DNA of 64,000 nucleotides from Pseudarthrobacter sp. BIM B-2242. GTDB lineage: Bacteria > Actinomycetota > Actinomycetes > Actinomycetales > Micrococcaceae. Positions 47,069 to 55,377 of this stretch are shown in pieces; within the stretch, counting starts at the first letter, position 1, and each line of letters starts with the position of its first letter. Location of the stretch: NCBI RefSeq assembly GCF_014764445.1, contig NZ_CP061721.1, positions 2,728,001-2,792,000 of the forward strand, in the 5' to 3' direction. Position numbers and translations under genes: made by a program. The notes beneath the pieces were generated by a model. The model was not told the origin of the DNA and made no database searches. It saw nothing but the letters and a program-made list of their open reading frames with translations.

Positions 47069-48276
47069 CGCGCAACCGTACCGGCAGTCTGGATGGACGA
47101 TTCATGTCCGGCCATTCCGGCCTGGCGGGCGCGCTGGTATGCCGCGGGGAGTGCTGCAAGCAGGGCATCCACATCCTCCCGGGTGGAGGCATGTCCGAGC
47201 GTAAACCGTTGCGCGCCGCGGGCCGTTTCCTCGTCCAGCCCCATGGCCAGAAGCACATGGGACGGGCGCGGCACGCCGGCCGTGCAGGCGGACCCCGTGG
47301 ACGATTCGACCCCCGCAAGGTCCAGCAGAAAAAGCAGCGAATCCCCCTCGCAGCCCGGGAAGGTGAAGTGCGCGTTGCCCGGCAGACGCCCCTCTCCTGC
47401 CGCTCCGCGAAGCACAGCCTCCGGCACGCGCTCAAGGACACCGTCGATAAGCCGATCACGGAGTGCCGCGATGCGGGCCGCCTCGGCGGCGAGCCCGGTG
47501 GTGGCTGCTTCGGCTGCCGCGGCGAACGCGGCAATGGATGCCGTGTCCAGCGTCCCGGAGCGAACATCGCGCTCCTGGCCGCCGCCGTGCTGCACCGGCG
47601 TCAGCTTGACCGCCCGTCCCAGCAACAGGGCACCCACACCGACGGGGCCGCCGATCTTGTGCCCGGAGACGGACATCGCGTCCACGCCGGAGGCTTTGAA
47701 ATCGACGGGCAGCGAGCCGAACGCCTGTACCGCATCGGAATGGACCGGGATGCCCGCGGCGTGTGCCAGTTCCACAATCCGGTGCACAGGCTGGATGGTG
47801 CCCACTTCGTTGTTGGCCCACATCACGGTCACAAGGGCTATCGATTCCGGTTCGCGCGCCAGTTCGGCGCCGAGGACGTCCAGGTCCACCACACCGTCCC
47901 CGTCCACCGGCAGCCAGGTGACCTCGGCACCTTCGTGCCGCTCCAGCCATTCGACGGTGTCCAGCACGGCATGGTGCTCGACGGCGGAGCATAGGATGCG
48001 CCGCCGGGACGGGTCCTCGCCGGAGCGGGCCCAATACAGGCCCTTGACGGCCAGGTTGTCCGACTCAGTGCCGCCGGAGGTGAAGATGACCTCGGAGGGA
48101 TGGGCGCCGGCTGCCTTCGCGATTGTTTCCCTGGCGTCCTCCACGGAGCGGCGGGCGCGGCGGCCCGAGCCATGCAGGGAGGACGGATTTCCGGTGCGGG
48201 AAAGCTCCCGCGTCATGGCTGCCAGAGCCTCGGCAGAAAGCGGCGTGGTGGCGGCATGATCGAGGTAGACGGGCAC
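47044..48276 (-). CDS. Cysteine desulfurase (IscS/NifS family)
   Basis: A 410-residue PLP enzyme that takes sulfur from cysteine. [18 protein letters not shown] is the family start, [12 protein letters not shown] contains the His stacked on [15 protein letters not shown] holds the PLP lysine and [10 protein letters not shown] the catalytic Cys loop. It likely supplies MnmA (encoded nearby on the same strand) and possibly iron-sulfur assembly. The C-terminal ~25 residues, which overlap the convergent flavoprotein gene, are not typical of the family. Confidence 0.93.
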   Translation of the reverse strand: MPVYLDHAATTPLSAEALAAMTRELSRTGNPSSLHGSGRRARRSVEDARETIAKAAGAHPSEVIFTSGGTESDNLAVKGLYWARSGEDPSRRRILCSAVEHHAVLDTVEWLERHEGAEVTWLPVDGDGVVDLDVLGAELAREPESIALVTVMWANNEVGTIQPVHRIVELAHAAGIPVHSDAVQAFGSLPVDFKASGVDAMSVSGHKIGGPVGVGALLLGRAVKLTPVQHGGGQERDVRSGTLDTASIAAFAAAAEAATTGLAAEAARIAALRDRLIDGVLERVPEAVLRGAAGEGRLPGNAHFTFPGCEGDSLLFLLDLAGVESSTGSACTAGVPRPSHVLLAMGLDEETARGAQRFTLGHASTREDVDALLAALPAAYQRARQAGMAGHESSIQTAGTVARQAGAGRS

Positions 48277-48309
48277 GCATCAATTCTAGCGGCGTCGGCC
48301 GCAAAGAAT

Positions 48310-48972
48310 TCAGGGCGGCGTGATCCGTGCACAGCACTGCCCGGGGACGCTGTTCGATGCAATGCGTCCTTCCGGCTCGCCGCATGCTGTGGCGGCCCCC
48401 TGCAGGAACGAACCGTTCATGGCGCAGACCACGTCCGGGTGACCGTCGGCGAGCCGATGGAAAGGGCAATTGTCCAACACCAGGCCTCCGTCGCCGTCGG
48501 GCCGTGGCTGATAGCCCTCCCCCGCCAGAAACTCTGCCAGGCCCGTCGCCCCGGCGGCCAGCTCCTGGCCTTTACGGTACGAGGTGGTCCGCAGCGAATC
48601 AGCCACGGGCTCGCCGGTTGCCGTGGAGTGTTCGACGGCGGCGGCGAGCAGATCCCCGGCGAGATCGTAATTCCGATCAGGCACCGAGGCACCCACTTCG
48701 TTGGCCGCAGGCCGATACATCTTGGCGGGCCGGCCCGAACCCGGACCGGATTTGCCGGCCGCTTTGTGGAATTCCACTGCCAGCAGCCCGTCCTGGACCA
48801 GCCTGTCGAGGTGGAAGGAAGCAGTACTGCGGGGCAGGCCGAGGGCCACGGCGGCTTCGTCGCGCCCCACCGCGCCGTCCGCCGAGGCAATCAGCTCAAA
48901 CAACTGCCGCCGCTTGTCATCCCCCAGCGATGCCACGGCTGCCATGCGGCGTCCCCATGGAAGTCTGCGCAT
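48310..48972 (-). CDS. SufR-like winged-helix regulator with C-terminal cysteines
   Basis: A 220-residue regulator. An ArsR/DeoR-type winged helix-turn-helix spans about 10-85 (LFELIASADGAVGRDEAAVAL...STASFHLDRLVQDGLL). The C-terminal part has cysteines spaced C-13-C-13-C-15-CC (from LDNCPF to GQCCARI), close to the spacing that holds a 4Fe-4S cluster in SufR proteins. ATG 48972 is chosen, eight bases after AGAAAG; GTG 48981 is an alternative. It is divergent from a DoxX-like gene over an operator-rich gap and follows no suf gene, but a cysteine desulfurase is 33 bases downstream in the same direction. Cluster binding is inferred only from spacing. Confidence 0.8.
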   Translation of the reverse strand: MRRLPWGRRMAAVASLGDDKRRQLFELIASADGAVGRDEAAVALGLPRSTASFHLDRLVQDGLLAVEFHKAAGKSGPGSGRPAKMYRPAANEVGASVPDRNYDLAGDLLAAAVEHSTATGEPVADSLRTTSYRKGQELAAGATGLAEFLAGEGYQPRPDGDGGLVLDNCPFHRLADGHPDVVCAMNGSFLQGAATACGEPEGRIASNSVPGQCCARITPP

Positions 48973-48982
48973 ACGCACCACT

Positions 48983-49049
48983 TTCTAAAAGCAATCTTCA
49001 TTGCTTAAACCCTTGGATGTTTCTAAAATGATAATACCTACTTTTAGAA
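48983..49049. promoter_or_regulatory. Operator cluster between the SufR-like gene and the DoxX-like gene
   Basis: TTCTAAAA occurs at 48983-48990 and 49021-49028, and its reverse, TTTTAGAA, at 49042-49049, so the last two form an inverted pair around a GATAAT -10-like element (49030-49035). AAGCAAT-CTTC-ATTGCTT (48989-49006) is a second inverted repeat. This AT-rich patch stands out from its GC-rich surroundings and fits control of both genes by the SufR-like protein. Confidence 0.6.
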
Positions 49050-49059
49050 GGAGTCCACC

Positions 49060-49485
49060 ATGAAAACCACCACAGAAAACGTGTCACGTGGCCGCCTGCA
49101 GTCGATGACACCGGACCGGCAGGCATTCCTCCTGCTCCGCACAGTGTTCACCGTGGCGCCTGTCCTCTTCGGGCTGGACAAGTTCACGAACATCCTCACC
49201 GACTGGACCATCTATCTCGCCCCCGTCGCCACCGCCGTTGTGCCCGTCCCGGCGCAAACATTTATGTACGTCGTGGGCGTGGTGGAGATCATCGCCGGTG
49301 TCATGGTGGCCGTCCGTCCCCGGTTCGGTTCCCTGCTGGTGGCCGTCTGGCTGCTGGGCATCATCATCAACCTGCTCGTACTGGGCAGCTTCTACGATGT
49401 GGCACTGCGGGACTTTGGCCTGCTGGTCGGCGCACTGGCCCTGAACCGGCTTTCACCCGCCGGGTCCTGGCGCCGTCACAGCTAG
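49060..49485 (+). CDS. DoxX-like four-helix membrane protein
   Basis: A 141-residue protein with four hydrophobic segments and the DoxX-type LLRTVFTVAPVLFGLDKF start; FMYVVGVVEIIAGVMVAVRP and DFGLLVGALALNRLSP are typical later segments. The ribosome site AAGGAG is at 49048-49053. DoxX-like proteins are linked to redox and thiol stress in mycobacteria, but a specific role cannot be given. Repression by the divergent SufR-like protein is likely. Its stop codon shares four bases with that of the convergent lipoprotein gene. Confidence 0.82.
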   Translation: MKTTTENVSRGRLQSMTPDRQAFLLLRTVFTVAPVLFGLDKFTNILTDWTIYLAPVATAVVPVPAQTFMYVVGVVEIIAGVMVAVRPRFGSLLVAVWLLGIIINLLVLGSFYDVALRDFGLLVGALALNRLSPAGSWRRHS

Positions 49486-50150
49486 TTCGACGGCGGAACC
49501 ACCACGAGCCGCGCTGCCACCTCGGCCTGAGCCGCCGCAAGGGTGGCAGCGTCCGGGCAGGACACCGAGACGTACACCGACGATGCTGCGGTGCCGAAGA
49601 CCCTGGCCAGCACCGCCGTTGATGTGGCGCCCGACTGCCCAGGCTTCTCGAGCATCAGGACTTCAACATTCGGACCCGGCTTCTCAGGCTGGCCGCCCCA
49701 CCGAAGCGTTGCCGTCTTCAGGTAGGCGGGCAGGATAGTCGGGTCCAAGTAGGTAAAGAGGCCAACGGTTGACTCCCTGTCGTCACCGAGCACCAGCGGC
49801 GACTGATTACTGCGGACCTTGGCCGCCACCAGGCAGCCGTCGCCTTTGAGGTATTGGCTCTCCCCCGCCACGTTCTGCTTGACCGGCGTCCACCCGGGCG
49901 CATCCTTGAGTCCGTCCGAGATCCCCACCGGGACGCCACTGGCCAGCGTCGCACCGGCCGAGAAGGGCATATCCTTGGCGGCCACTGCCGCGGCGTCATG
50001 GCCCGGTGTGATGGTGGGAGTGGCCAGCGCGGTGGCGGTCGGCACCACTTTGGGGGCGGCGGGGTCCGGAACGCCAACACTGCATCCTGCCAGCACCGCG
50101 GCGCCAAGCAGCGCCCCCGCCATGAGTACAGCCTGTGCCTTCACGTTCAC
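49482..50150 (-). CDS. Putative lipoprotein of unknown function
   Basis: A 222-residue exported protein; the signal peptide ends in lipobox LAGC (Cys near residue 20) followed by a Pro/Ala/Thr linker. The rest is a soluble domain with one intradomain Cys pair possible (GDGCLVAAKV and VSVSCPDA). No family is recognised. GTG 50150 is chosen because AAGGA lies eight bases upstream and the signal peptide then begins at residue 1; the open frame runs to 50300. It is presumably a membrane-tethered extracytoplasmic protein. Confidence 0.78.
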   Translation of the reverse strand: MNVKAQAVLMAGALLGAAVLAGCSVGVPDPAAPKVVPTATALATPTITPGHDAAAVAAKDMPFSAGATLASGVPVGISDGLKDAPGWTPVKQNVAGESQYLKGDGCLVAAKVRSNQSPLVLGDDRESTVGLFTYLDPTILPAYLKTATLRWGGQPEKPGPNVEVLMLEKPGQSGATSTAVLARVFGTAASSVYVSVSCPDAATLAAAQAEVAARLVVVPPSN

Positions 50151-50347
50151 CCCAATATTCCTTCCGGACGGCCGGCCTGCCGTCGCCATCCACGAGTCTA
50201 GACGGCGGGCCGGTGCCCGCGCCGTCAGCGCCCCACCGGCACGGGAACCACTTCCCCCCGCGCAGTCGTTGTGTGGACAGGCCGCTAAACTGGGGCCCAA
50301 CCGGGCTGCCTGCCGTGGACTGGCCAGACGAACCGAAGGATGAGTGC

Positions 50348-51313
50348 TTGACCGAGAGCAGCAGCTCCTACTACGAGGTGCTCCGCGTCGCGGTGACAGC
50401 CACCGACAAAGAGATCAAGGTTGCCTACCGCCGGGCTGCGCGGACGGCGCATCCGGACCATGGCGGGGACGCCGCGGCGTTCCGCCGGGTAACGGCCGCG
50501 TACGAAACCCTGATAGACCCTTCGCGCCGTAAGGCCTACGACCGCTCGTACGCGGCGGGGACGGCCGGAAACACCTTCGGTGCCGGCGACACCGAAGCAC
50601 ACTTCGACGCACCGGCCGCCGGCAGCCGCGCCTCCGCCACCGTGCACAGGCCCAACACGCCCCGCAATACCGCCGGGGACCCGGCTGTCTACATCCCGCC
50701 TTACGACACGGCCGCCTTCGAAGCCTCCGGCACGGTTCCGCTGATCCCTCTCAGCCAGGCTAGCCAACAGGTGCACGGTATGCCCCGAAAACGCGGAATA
50801 TTTGGCGCGGAGGCGCGCATCCAGCGTGAAATGCGCACCGTTCAGCTCATCAGCCGGCAGGTGCTGCCGCCCATACCGGCGGCCCGGCTGATCAACGGCC
50901 TTCAATCTCCCGCAGACAACAGCCACATCGATCACGCGCTGCTCTCCGGCTACCGGCTGGCGCTCATCGGCTCCATGCTCCTGCCCAAGGGGGCTTATGC
51001 CTGGGACGGGCAGAGCCTCAGGCACGGCGGGCGTTCCATCGCGCCGCCACAACTTGCCCACGTGGTCCGCGCCATGCAGGACATCTTCCCGGAACTCAAC
51101 GTCACCGGCTGGACGGTCATCCACAGCCCCGACGGCAACCTCCACGAGCCCGTCATCGACCGCCACAAGCGCTCAGCCGGCGCCGGCGAAACTGTGCAGG
51201 TGGTCAACGCAGCGGGGCTGGTGCGCGGCCTCAAGCAGTTCCTGTCCTCCGGCCCCGCTCCCAACACAGTCAATGTACAGATTCTCGCGAGGCTGCTGCG
51301 CGGCATGCACTGA
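50348..51313 (+). CDS. DnaJ-domain protein with novel C-terminal region
   Basis: A 321-residue protein. The N-terminal J domain (YYEVLRVAVTATDKEIKVAYRRAARTAHPDHGG, two helices and the HPD motif) should stimulate a DnaK ATPase. There is no Gly/Phe region, zinc finger or standard substrate domain; the C-terminal ~200 residues contain a NERD-like patch (VLPPIPAARLINGLQSP, IDHALLSGYRLALIGSMLLPKGAYAWDG in pieces) suggesting a nuclease-related domain, which is uncertain. TTG 50348 is chosen since AAGGA lies seven bases upstream and the J domain then begins near residue 8. Confidence 0.78.
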   Translation: MTESSSSYYEVLRVAVTATDKEIKVAYRRAARTAHPDHGGDAAAFRRVTAAYETLIDPSRRKAYDRSYAAGTAGNTFGAGDTEAHFDAPAAGSRASATVHRPNTPRNTAGDPAVYIPPYDTAAFEASGTVPLIPLSQASQQVHGMPRKRGIFGAEARIQREMRTVQLISRQVLPPIPAARLINGLQSPADNSHIDHALLSGYRLALIGSMLLPKGAYAWDGQSLRHGGRSIAPPQLAHVVRAMQDIFPELNVTGWTVIHSPDGNLHEPVIDRHKRSAGAGETVQVVNAAGLVRGLKQFLSSGPAPNTVNVQILARLLRGMH

Positions 51314-51391
51314 CCCGCGTCATCAAGAACGGCAGCCACTGGCGGGCGGCCACGGAACGGCAGCGGGGGCTGGACTGGCTAGGATTGGACC

Positions 51392-51859
51392 GTGTTCCGT
51401 ATCCTCTTCCACTCCCCCGAAATCCCCGGCAACACCGGCAATGCGATCAGGCTGGCGGCCATCACCGGCGCCGAACTGCACCTGGTGGAACCCCTGGGCT
51501 TTGATTTTTCCGACGCCAAGCTCCGGCGGGCCGGCCTGGATTACCACGACCTCGCGGTGGTGACCATCCATAAAACAATCGAGGACGCCTGGCATGCGCT
51601 GCAGCCCGAACGGGTGTATGCCTTCACCTCCGACGGCACCGCCAGCTATGCGGATATCGCCTACCTGCCGGGCGATGTGCTGATGTTCGGCCAGGAATCC
51701 GTGGGCCTGCCCGAGCACGTAAAGCGGGATCCGCATGTCACCGCAACCGTGCGCCTGCCCATGCTGCCCTCCCTGCGATCGCTGAACCTTGCCAATGCTG
51801 CCTCCATCGCCGTCTACGAGGCGTGGCGCCAGCAGGGATTCGCAGGAGCCCAAGTCTGA
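51392..51859 (+). CDS. trmL: tRNA (cytidine/uridine-34-2'-O)-methyltransferase
   Basis: A 155-residue SPOUT (knotted) methyltransferase that 2'-O-methylates the wobble base of tRNA-Leu. FHSPEIPGNTGNAIRLAA, LMFGQESVGLPEHV (SAM-binding knot) and LPMLPSLRSLNLANAASIAVYE are diagnostic. GTG 51392 lies six bases after TAGGAT, with no ribosome site, so the mRNA is probably leaderless. Confidence 0.93.
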   Translation: MFRILFHSPEIPGNTGNAIRLAAITGAELHLVEPLGFDFSDAKLRRAGLDYHDLAVVTIHKTIEDAWHALQPERVYAFTSDGTASYADIAYLPGDVLMFGQESVGLPEHVKRDPHVTATVRLPMLPSLRSLNLANAASIAVYEAWRQQGFAGAQV

Positions 51860-52046
51860 GCTAAATTCGGGCACGCACGGGCCCATCCGCGCCGGTCACG
51901 GCACCGAATCCCTCCTGACAGCAATTCCAGGGCGATGAAGGAGCGGCAGGTGACTCTGTTGAAAGCCGGGCCGGCCGCGGTGCCTGCCCTACCCGCTGCT
52001 CTCTTCAGTCCCGGCGGTAATGCCCCGGATTCACCGCCCGGACACC

Positions 52047-52052
52047 TATGCT
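52047..52052 (+). promoter_or_regulatory. -10 element of a probable leaderless sigK transcript
   Basis: TATGCT ends eight bases before ATG 52061. No consensus -35 hexamer is visible, which would fit an alternative-sigma promoter. Confidence 0.35.
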
Positions 52053-52060
52053 TAGTGGTG

Positions 52061-52669
52061 ATGGAAACTCCCAACGCGCCGAATTTTGAGTCCCGGGCCG
52101 CAGTCACAGACACACCGGCGGACCCTGGCCAGCGCCTGGCCGGGCTGCTCGCCCGGATTGCCGGTGGCGACCAGGCCGCGTTTGCGGAGTTCTACCAGCT
52201 GACCTCGCGCCGGGTTTTTGGCATGGCGCGCCGGGTCCTGATCGATCCCGAACTCAGCGAAGACACAACCCAGGAAGTTTTCCTCCAGGTGTGGCAGAAC
52301 GCCACAAAGTTCAACCCGGAGGCAGGCAGTCCCATGTCGTGGCTGATGACCATTTCCCATCGCCGGGCAGTGGATAAAGTGCGGTCCGCGCAGTCGGCCA
52401 CGGACCGTGAGGCCAAGTACGGTGCCAGCAGCCAGGATGTGGACCACGACTCCGTTTCAGCTGAAGTGGACAGCAAGCTTGAGGCCGAGGCGGTGGTCCG
52501 GTGCCTGGAAACGCTGACCGATACGCAGCAGGAATCCGTGCGGCTCGCCTACTACGGCGGCCTCACGTACCGCGAAGTCGCGGAAAAGCTCAATGCAGCA
52601 GTACCCACCATCAAGTCCCGCATCCGCGACGGACTGATCCGATTGAAGACCTGTCTGGGGGTGAGTTGA
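52061..52669 (+). CDS. sigK: ECF RNA polymerase sigma factor SigK
   Basis: A 202-residue extracytoplasmic-function sigma factor. Region 2 (FAEFYQLTSRRVFGMARRVL...EDTTQEVFLQVWQNA...SWLMTISHRRAVDKVR) binds core enzyme and the -10 element; region 4 (LTDTQQESVRLAYYGGLTYREVAEKLNAAVPTIKSRIRDG, in parts) binds the -35. The frame is open from 51935, but ATG 52061 begins 25 residues before region 2 and lies behind a TATGCT element. It is followed two bases later by its anti-sigma factor, the SigK-RskA order of mycobacteria, where SigK is freed by proteolysis of RskA. The regulon here is not visible. Confidence 0.92.
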   Translation: METPNAPNFESRAAVTDTPADPGQRLAGLLARIAGGDQAAFAEFYQLTSRRVFGMARRVLIDPELSEDTTQEVFLQVWQNATKFNPEAGSPMSWLMTISHRRAVDKVRSAQSATDREAKYGASSQDVDHDSVSAEVDSKLEAEAVVRCLETLTDTQQESVRLAYYGGLTYREVAEKLNAAVPTIKSRIRDGLIRLKTCLGVS

Positions 52670-52670
52670 G

Positions 52671-53555
52671 ATGACTGAAATGAACAGCCCCGGAGGCGCC
52701 CGCCGGCCCGGGTCCTTCGGCCTCGAAATCGCTGCCGACCTGGATTCAGGGCGGGCCGTGGACCTGGCCGAGCTCTATGCCCTGGACGCGGTGACCGACG
52801 ACGAACGCGCCGCCATTGACCGCTACATCTCCGCTGCCCCGGAGGCTGAGCGGAATATCTTCCTGGAGCGGGTGCGCCAGGCCCGGGAAACCCTGGCCAT
52901 GTCGTTTACCGCAGAGGAGGAACCTCCCGCGGATCTGTTTGCACGCATCGTGTCGCAGTTGCCCGCCCTCGCGCAGCTCCCTGCTGACGGTTCTGCGGTG
53001 CCTGTTTCCGCTCCCGCAGCCGCTCCGGCCGTCCGGCAGCAGGCAGTAGCACCGGATGAGCTCTCGGCTGCGAGGCTTCGCCGTGAACAAGGCGGGCAGG
53101 CACGACGCCGGCCTGCCGGCGCACGCCGCTGGCTCGCCGCAGCCGCTGCGGCTGCCGTGATCGCGCTCGGTGGCGTGGCCGTCGGCAGCTACGTTGCCGA
53201 TCAGAACGACCCCCTGAACCAGGTGGTCCGGGCCGAGGACGTCCAGGAAGCGACAGTCCCCGTGGCGGCAGGCGGAACGGCAACGGTCCTGATCTCGTCC
53301 TCCAAGGATGCGCTTGTAGTCAAGATGAATGACGTCCCCGCCCCGCCGTCGGGCAAGGTCTACCAGATGTGGCTGATCCCGAAAGACGGCTCGGCACCTG
53401 TCTCGCAGGGCCTGATGGATGAGGCCGCGCTGTCCAAGCCGGCCGTGGTGAAGGGGATCGCGTCGGCTGCATCCCTGGGAATCACCGTGGAGCCGGTGGG
53501 TGGCTCAGCTGCCCCGACCTTCCCCATCGTCGCAGCCGCGCCGCTGGGTGCCTGA
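52671..53555 (+). CDS. rskA: Anti-sigma-K factor RskA
   Basis: A 294-residue transmembrane anti-sigma factor. The cytoplasmic N-terminal ~150 residues (DLAELYALDAVTDDERAAIDRYI...) bind SigK; one membrane helix follows at about 148-168 (WLAAAAAAAVIALGGVAVGS); the extracytoplasmic C-terminal domain (SSKDALVVKMNDVPAPPSGKVYQMWLIPKDG, in segments) is the conserved RskA fold. Signal-triggered cleavage would release SigK. A terminator follows. Confidence 0.92.
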   Translation: MTEMNSPGGARRPGSFGLEIAADLDSGRAVDLAELYALDAVTDDERAAIDRYISAAPEAERNIFLERVRQARETLAMSFTAEEEPPADLFARIVSQLPALAQLPADGSAVPVSAPAAAPAVRQQAVAPDELSAARLRREQGGQARRRPAGARRWLAAAAAAAVIALGGVAVGSYVADQNDPLNQVVRAEDVQEATVPVAAGGTATVLISSSKDALVVKMNDVPAPPSGKVYQMWLIPKDGSAPVSQGLMDEAALSKPAVVKGIASAASLGITVEPVGGSAAPTFPIVAAAPLGA

Positions 53556-53559
53556 GGAT

Positions 53560-53581
53560 CCCGGGTTTCCCCGGGGTTTTT
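53560..53581 (+). terminator. Intrinsic terminator of sigK-rskA
   Basis: CCCGGG (53560-53565) pairs with CCCGGG (53570-53575), then GTTTTT. Confidence 0.65.
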
Positions 53582-53619
53582 GTCCAGATAATGAAGTTTC
53601 AGGCTTCATTATCTGGACA
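53581..53619. repeat. AT-rich 16-bp perfect inverted repeat
   Basis: TGTCCAGATAATGAAG and its reverse complement flank the 7-base loop TTTCAGG, between the convergent rskA and PIG-L genes. It has no T run on either side and is much more AT-rich than its neighbours. It may be a terminator of the I-shaped type, a protein-binding site, or a trace of recombination. Confidence 0.6.
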
Positions 53620-53627
53620 GCTACTCC

Positions 53628-54407
53628 CTAAAAACCCGCGATGGTCTCCGGACTGTTGACCGCAACCACGTGGAACGCTTCGGCGCTGCGGCCCTCCGCC
53701 AGCCCTGCACGCCCCGCGTTGGCCAGCATCCCCTTCCGGACCGCCACCTCCATGGCCGCAACGTCGGGATGCTGGCTGACGTGTACGTGGATGGCGTCAA
53801 GCTTCGCAGCCACATGGTCCGTGACGTCTACAAAGTGGTTCTCCCGCGCATCCGGACCGGCGTACAGCCACAGCCAGGGCAGCTTGTACGCAGCCAGTCC
53901 TGCGTCGGCCAGTTCAGGGTAGGCGAACGGGTTTTCCACTGCGGGATACACGGCCCGGGTCACGGCCTCGCCCACTGCCAGGTGATCCGGGTGACTCTTC
54001 TGGATACGGTTCCAGTTCCGCTCCGGATGCATGGCAAGCACGACGTCGGGACGGACTTCCCGGATGAGCTTCACCACGCTTTTGATCACTTCGTGCGTCG
54101 GTTCGAGGTAGCCGTCGCGTTCATGCAGGTAATGGATGTCGCTGACGCCCACCAGCTCGGCTGCCCGGCGCTGCTCGGCAGCCCTCAAGGTGATGATTTC
54201 GGCGCGGTGCGCCGGATCGAATCCGCCGGCGTCGCCGTCGGTCATGATGCAGTAGCTGACGTGGACGCCTGCGGCTGTCCAGGCGGCGATGGTGCCGGCG
54301 GCAGCGAAGTCAATGTCGTCGGGATGGGCGGCAAAACAGAGCACCCGCTCAATCCGGTGTGTGGCCGGGTTGAACGGGCTCTGTGCAGAGGCAGCGGATT
54401 CAGCCAC
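53628..54407 (-). CDS. PIG-L family (LmbE-like) deacetylase
   Basis: A 259-residue zinc deacetylase of the PIG-L/MshB/Mca family. The metal-binding AHPDD (within VLCFAAHPDDIDF) is at residues 28-32, with EIITLRAAEQRRAAELVG and SHPDHLAVGEAV giving the other His/Asp ligands. It may act on N-acetyl sugars, such as the mycothiol pathway, or on a natural product; the sequence does not decide. GTG 54407 starts two bases after the etfA stop, so it is the third gene of the etfBA operon. Confidence 0.87.
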   Translation of the reverse strand: MAESAASAQSPFNPATHRIERVLCFAAHPDDIDFAAAGTIAAWTAAGVHVSYCIMTDGDAGGFDPAHRAEIITLRAAEQRRAAELVGVSDIHYLHERDGYLEPTHEVIKSVVKLIREVRPDVVLAMHPERNWNRIQKSHPDHLAVGEAVTRAVYPAVENPFAYPELADAGLAAYKLPWLWLYAGPDARENHFVDVTDHVAAKLDAIHVHVSQHPDVAAMEVAVRKGMLANAGRAGLAEGRSAEAFHVVAVNSPETIAGF

Positions 54408-54409
54408 AA

Positions 54410-55363
54410 TCAGCCTTTGCGCTTCTTGATCTCTTCCGTGGCCTGGGGCAGGACGTCGAAAAGGTCCCCGATGATGCCGAAGTCGGCGATCTCGAAGACC
54501 GGGGACTCGGCGTCCTTGTTGACGGCAACAATGACCTTCGCTGTCTGCATCCCGGCCTTCTGCTGGATGGCACCGGAGATGCCGGCAGAGATGTAGAGCT
54601 GCGGGGACACGGTCTTGCCGGTCTGACCCACCTGTGCATCGTGGCTGATCCAGCCGGCGTCGGTGGCTGCGCGCGAGGCGCCCACGGCAGCACCCAAGGC
54701 ATCTGCGAGTTCTTCCACCGGGCCGAAGTCGCCGTCGAGGCCGCGTCCGCCGGCCACAACGATCCGGGCGTCGGTGAGGTCCGGGCGGCCGCTGGCCACT
54801 TTCTGCTCGCGGGCTGTGATGCGTGCTGCCGCTGCTGTGCCGTCGGCGGGCACCTCAACGGTGCTTGTCGAGGGGGCACTCGGTGCCGAGGCCGGCTCGG
54901 GGGTAACGCTGTTGGCCTTCAGGGTCAGCACGGAAACGGGCGTTACAGCCTTGGCAGCTGTGGTGTAGGACCCGGCGAGGACCGACTTATGTGCTGTGCC
55001 GTCGGCGTCGACCGCGACAACGTCGGTGATGACGCCGGCGCTGAGCCTGATGCCGAGACGTGCCGCGATTTCCTTGCCTTCCGGTGAATTGTCGAGGAGC
55101 ACGGTGGAGGCACCGGCAGCGCCGACGGCAGCCGCGAGGTAGGCCGCCTTGGGCGCCACGAGATAGTCATCCAGGTCTGCAGCGGAGGGCTGGAAGACGG
55201 CACTGACACCGTAGTCGGCGAAGGCGGCCAAAACAGCGGGGTTCAGGTCGCCGTTGACGGCGACGGCGGTTTCGCCCAGGGCGCGGCCTACCGTCAGCAG
55301 TTCCAGGCTGCTCTTCTTGAGCGCGTCCCCGGGGTTGTCAATGAATACAAGTACGTTAGCCAT
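54410..55363 (-). CDS. etfA: Electron transfer flavoprotein, alpha subunit
   Basis: A 317-residue EtfA. The C-terminal FAD-binding domain is clear: VVAGGRGLDGDF, GASRAATDAGWISHDAQVGQTGKTVSPQLYI (two adjacent segments), GISGAIQQKAGM and IVAVNKDAESPVFEIADFGI. With EtfB it carries electrons from acyl-CoA and other dehydrogenases to ETF-quinone oxidoreductase. It is 14 bases after etfB. Confidence 0.97.
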   Translation of the reverse strand: MANVLVFIDNPGDALKKSSLELLTVGRALGETAVAVNGDLNPAVLAAFADYGVSAVFQPSAADLDDYLVAPKAAYLAAAVGAAGASTVLLDNSPEGKEIAARLGIRLSAGVITDVVAVDADGTAHKSVLAGSYTTAAKAVTPVSVLTLKANSVTPEPASAPSAPSTSTVEVPADGTAAAARITAREQKVASGRPDLTDARIVVAGGRGLDGDFGPVEELADALGAAVGASRAATDAGWISHDAQVGQTGKTVSPQLYISAGISGAIQQKAGMQTAKVIVAVNKDAESPVFEIADFGIIGDLFDVLPQATEEIKKRKG

Positions 55364-55377
55364 GTCTGTGATCCCTC

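Noticed and set aside
47093..48259. A 388-codon open frame on the plus strand
   Set aside because: Antisense to the cysteine desulfurase; Ser/Arg/Pro-rich as expected of a shadow frame.
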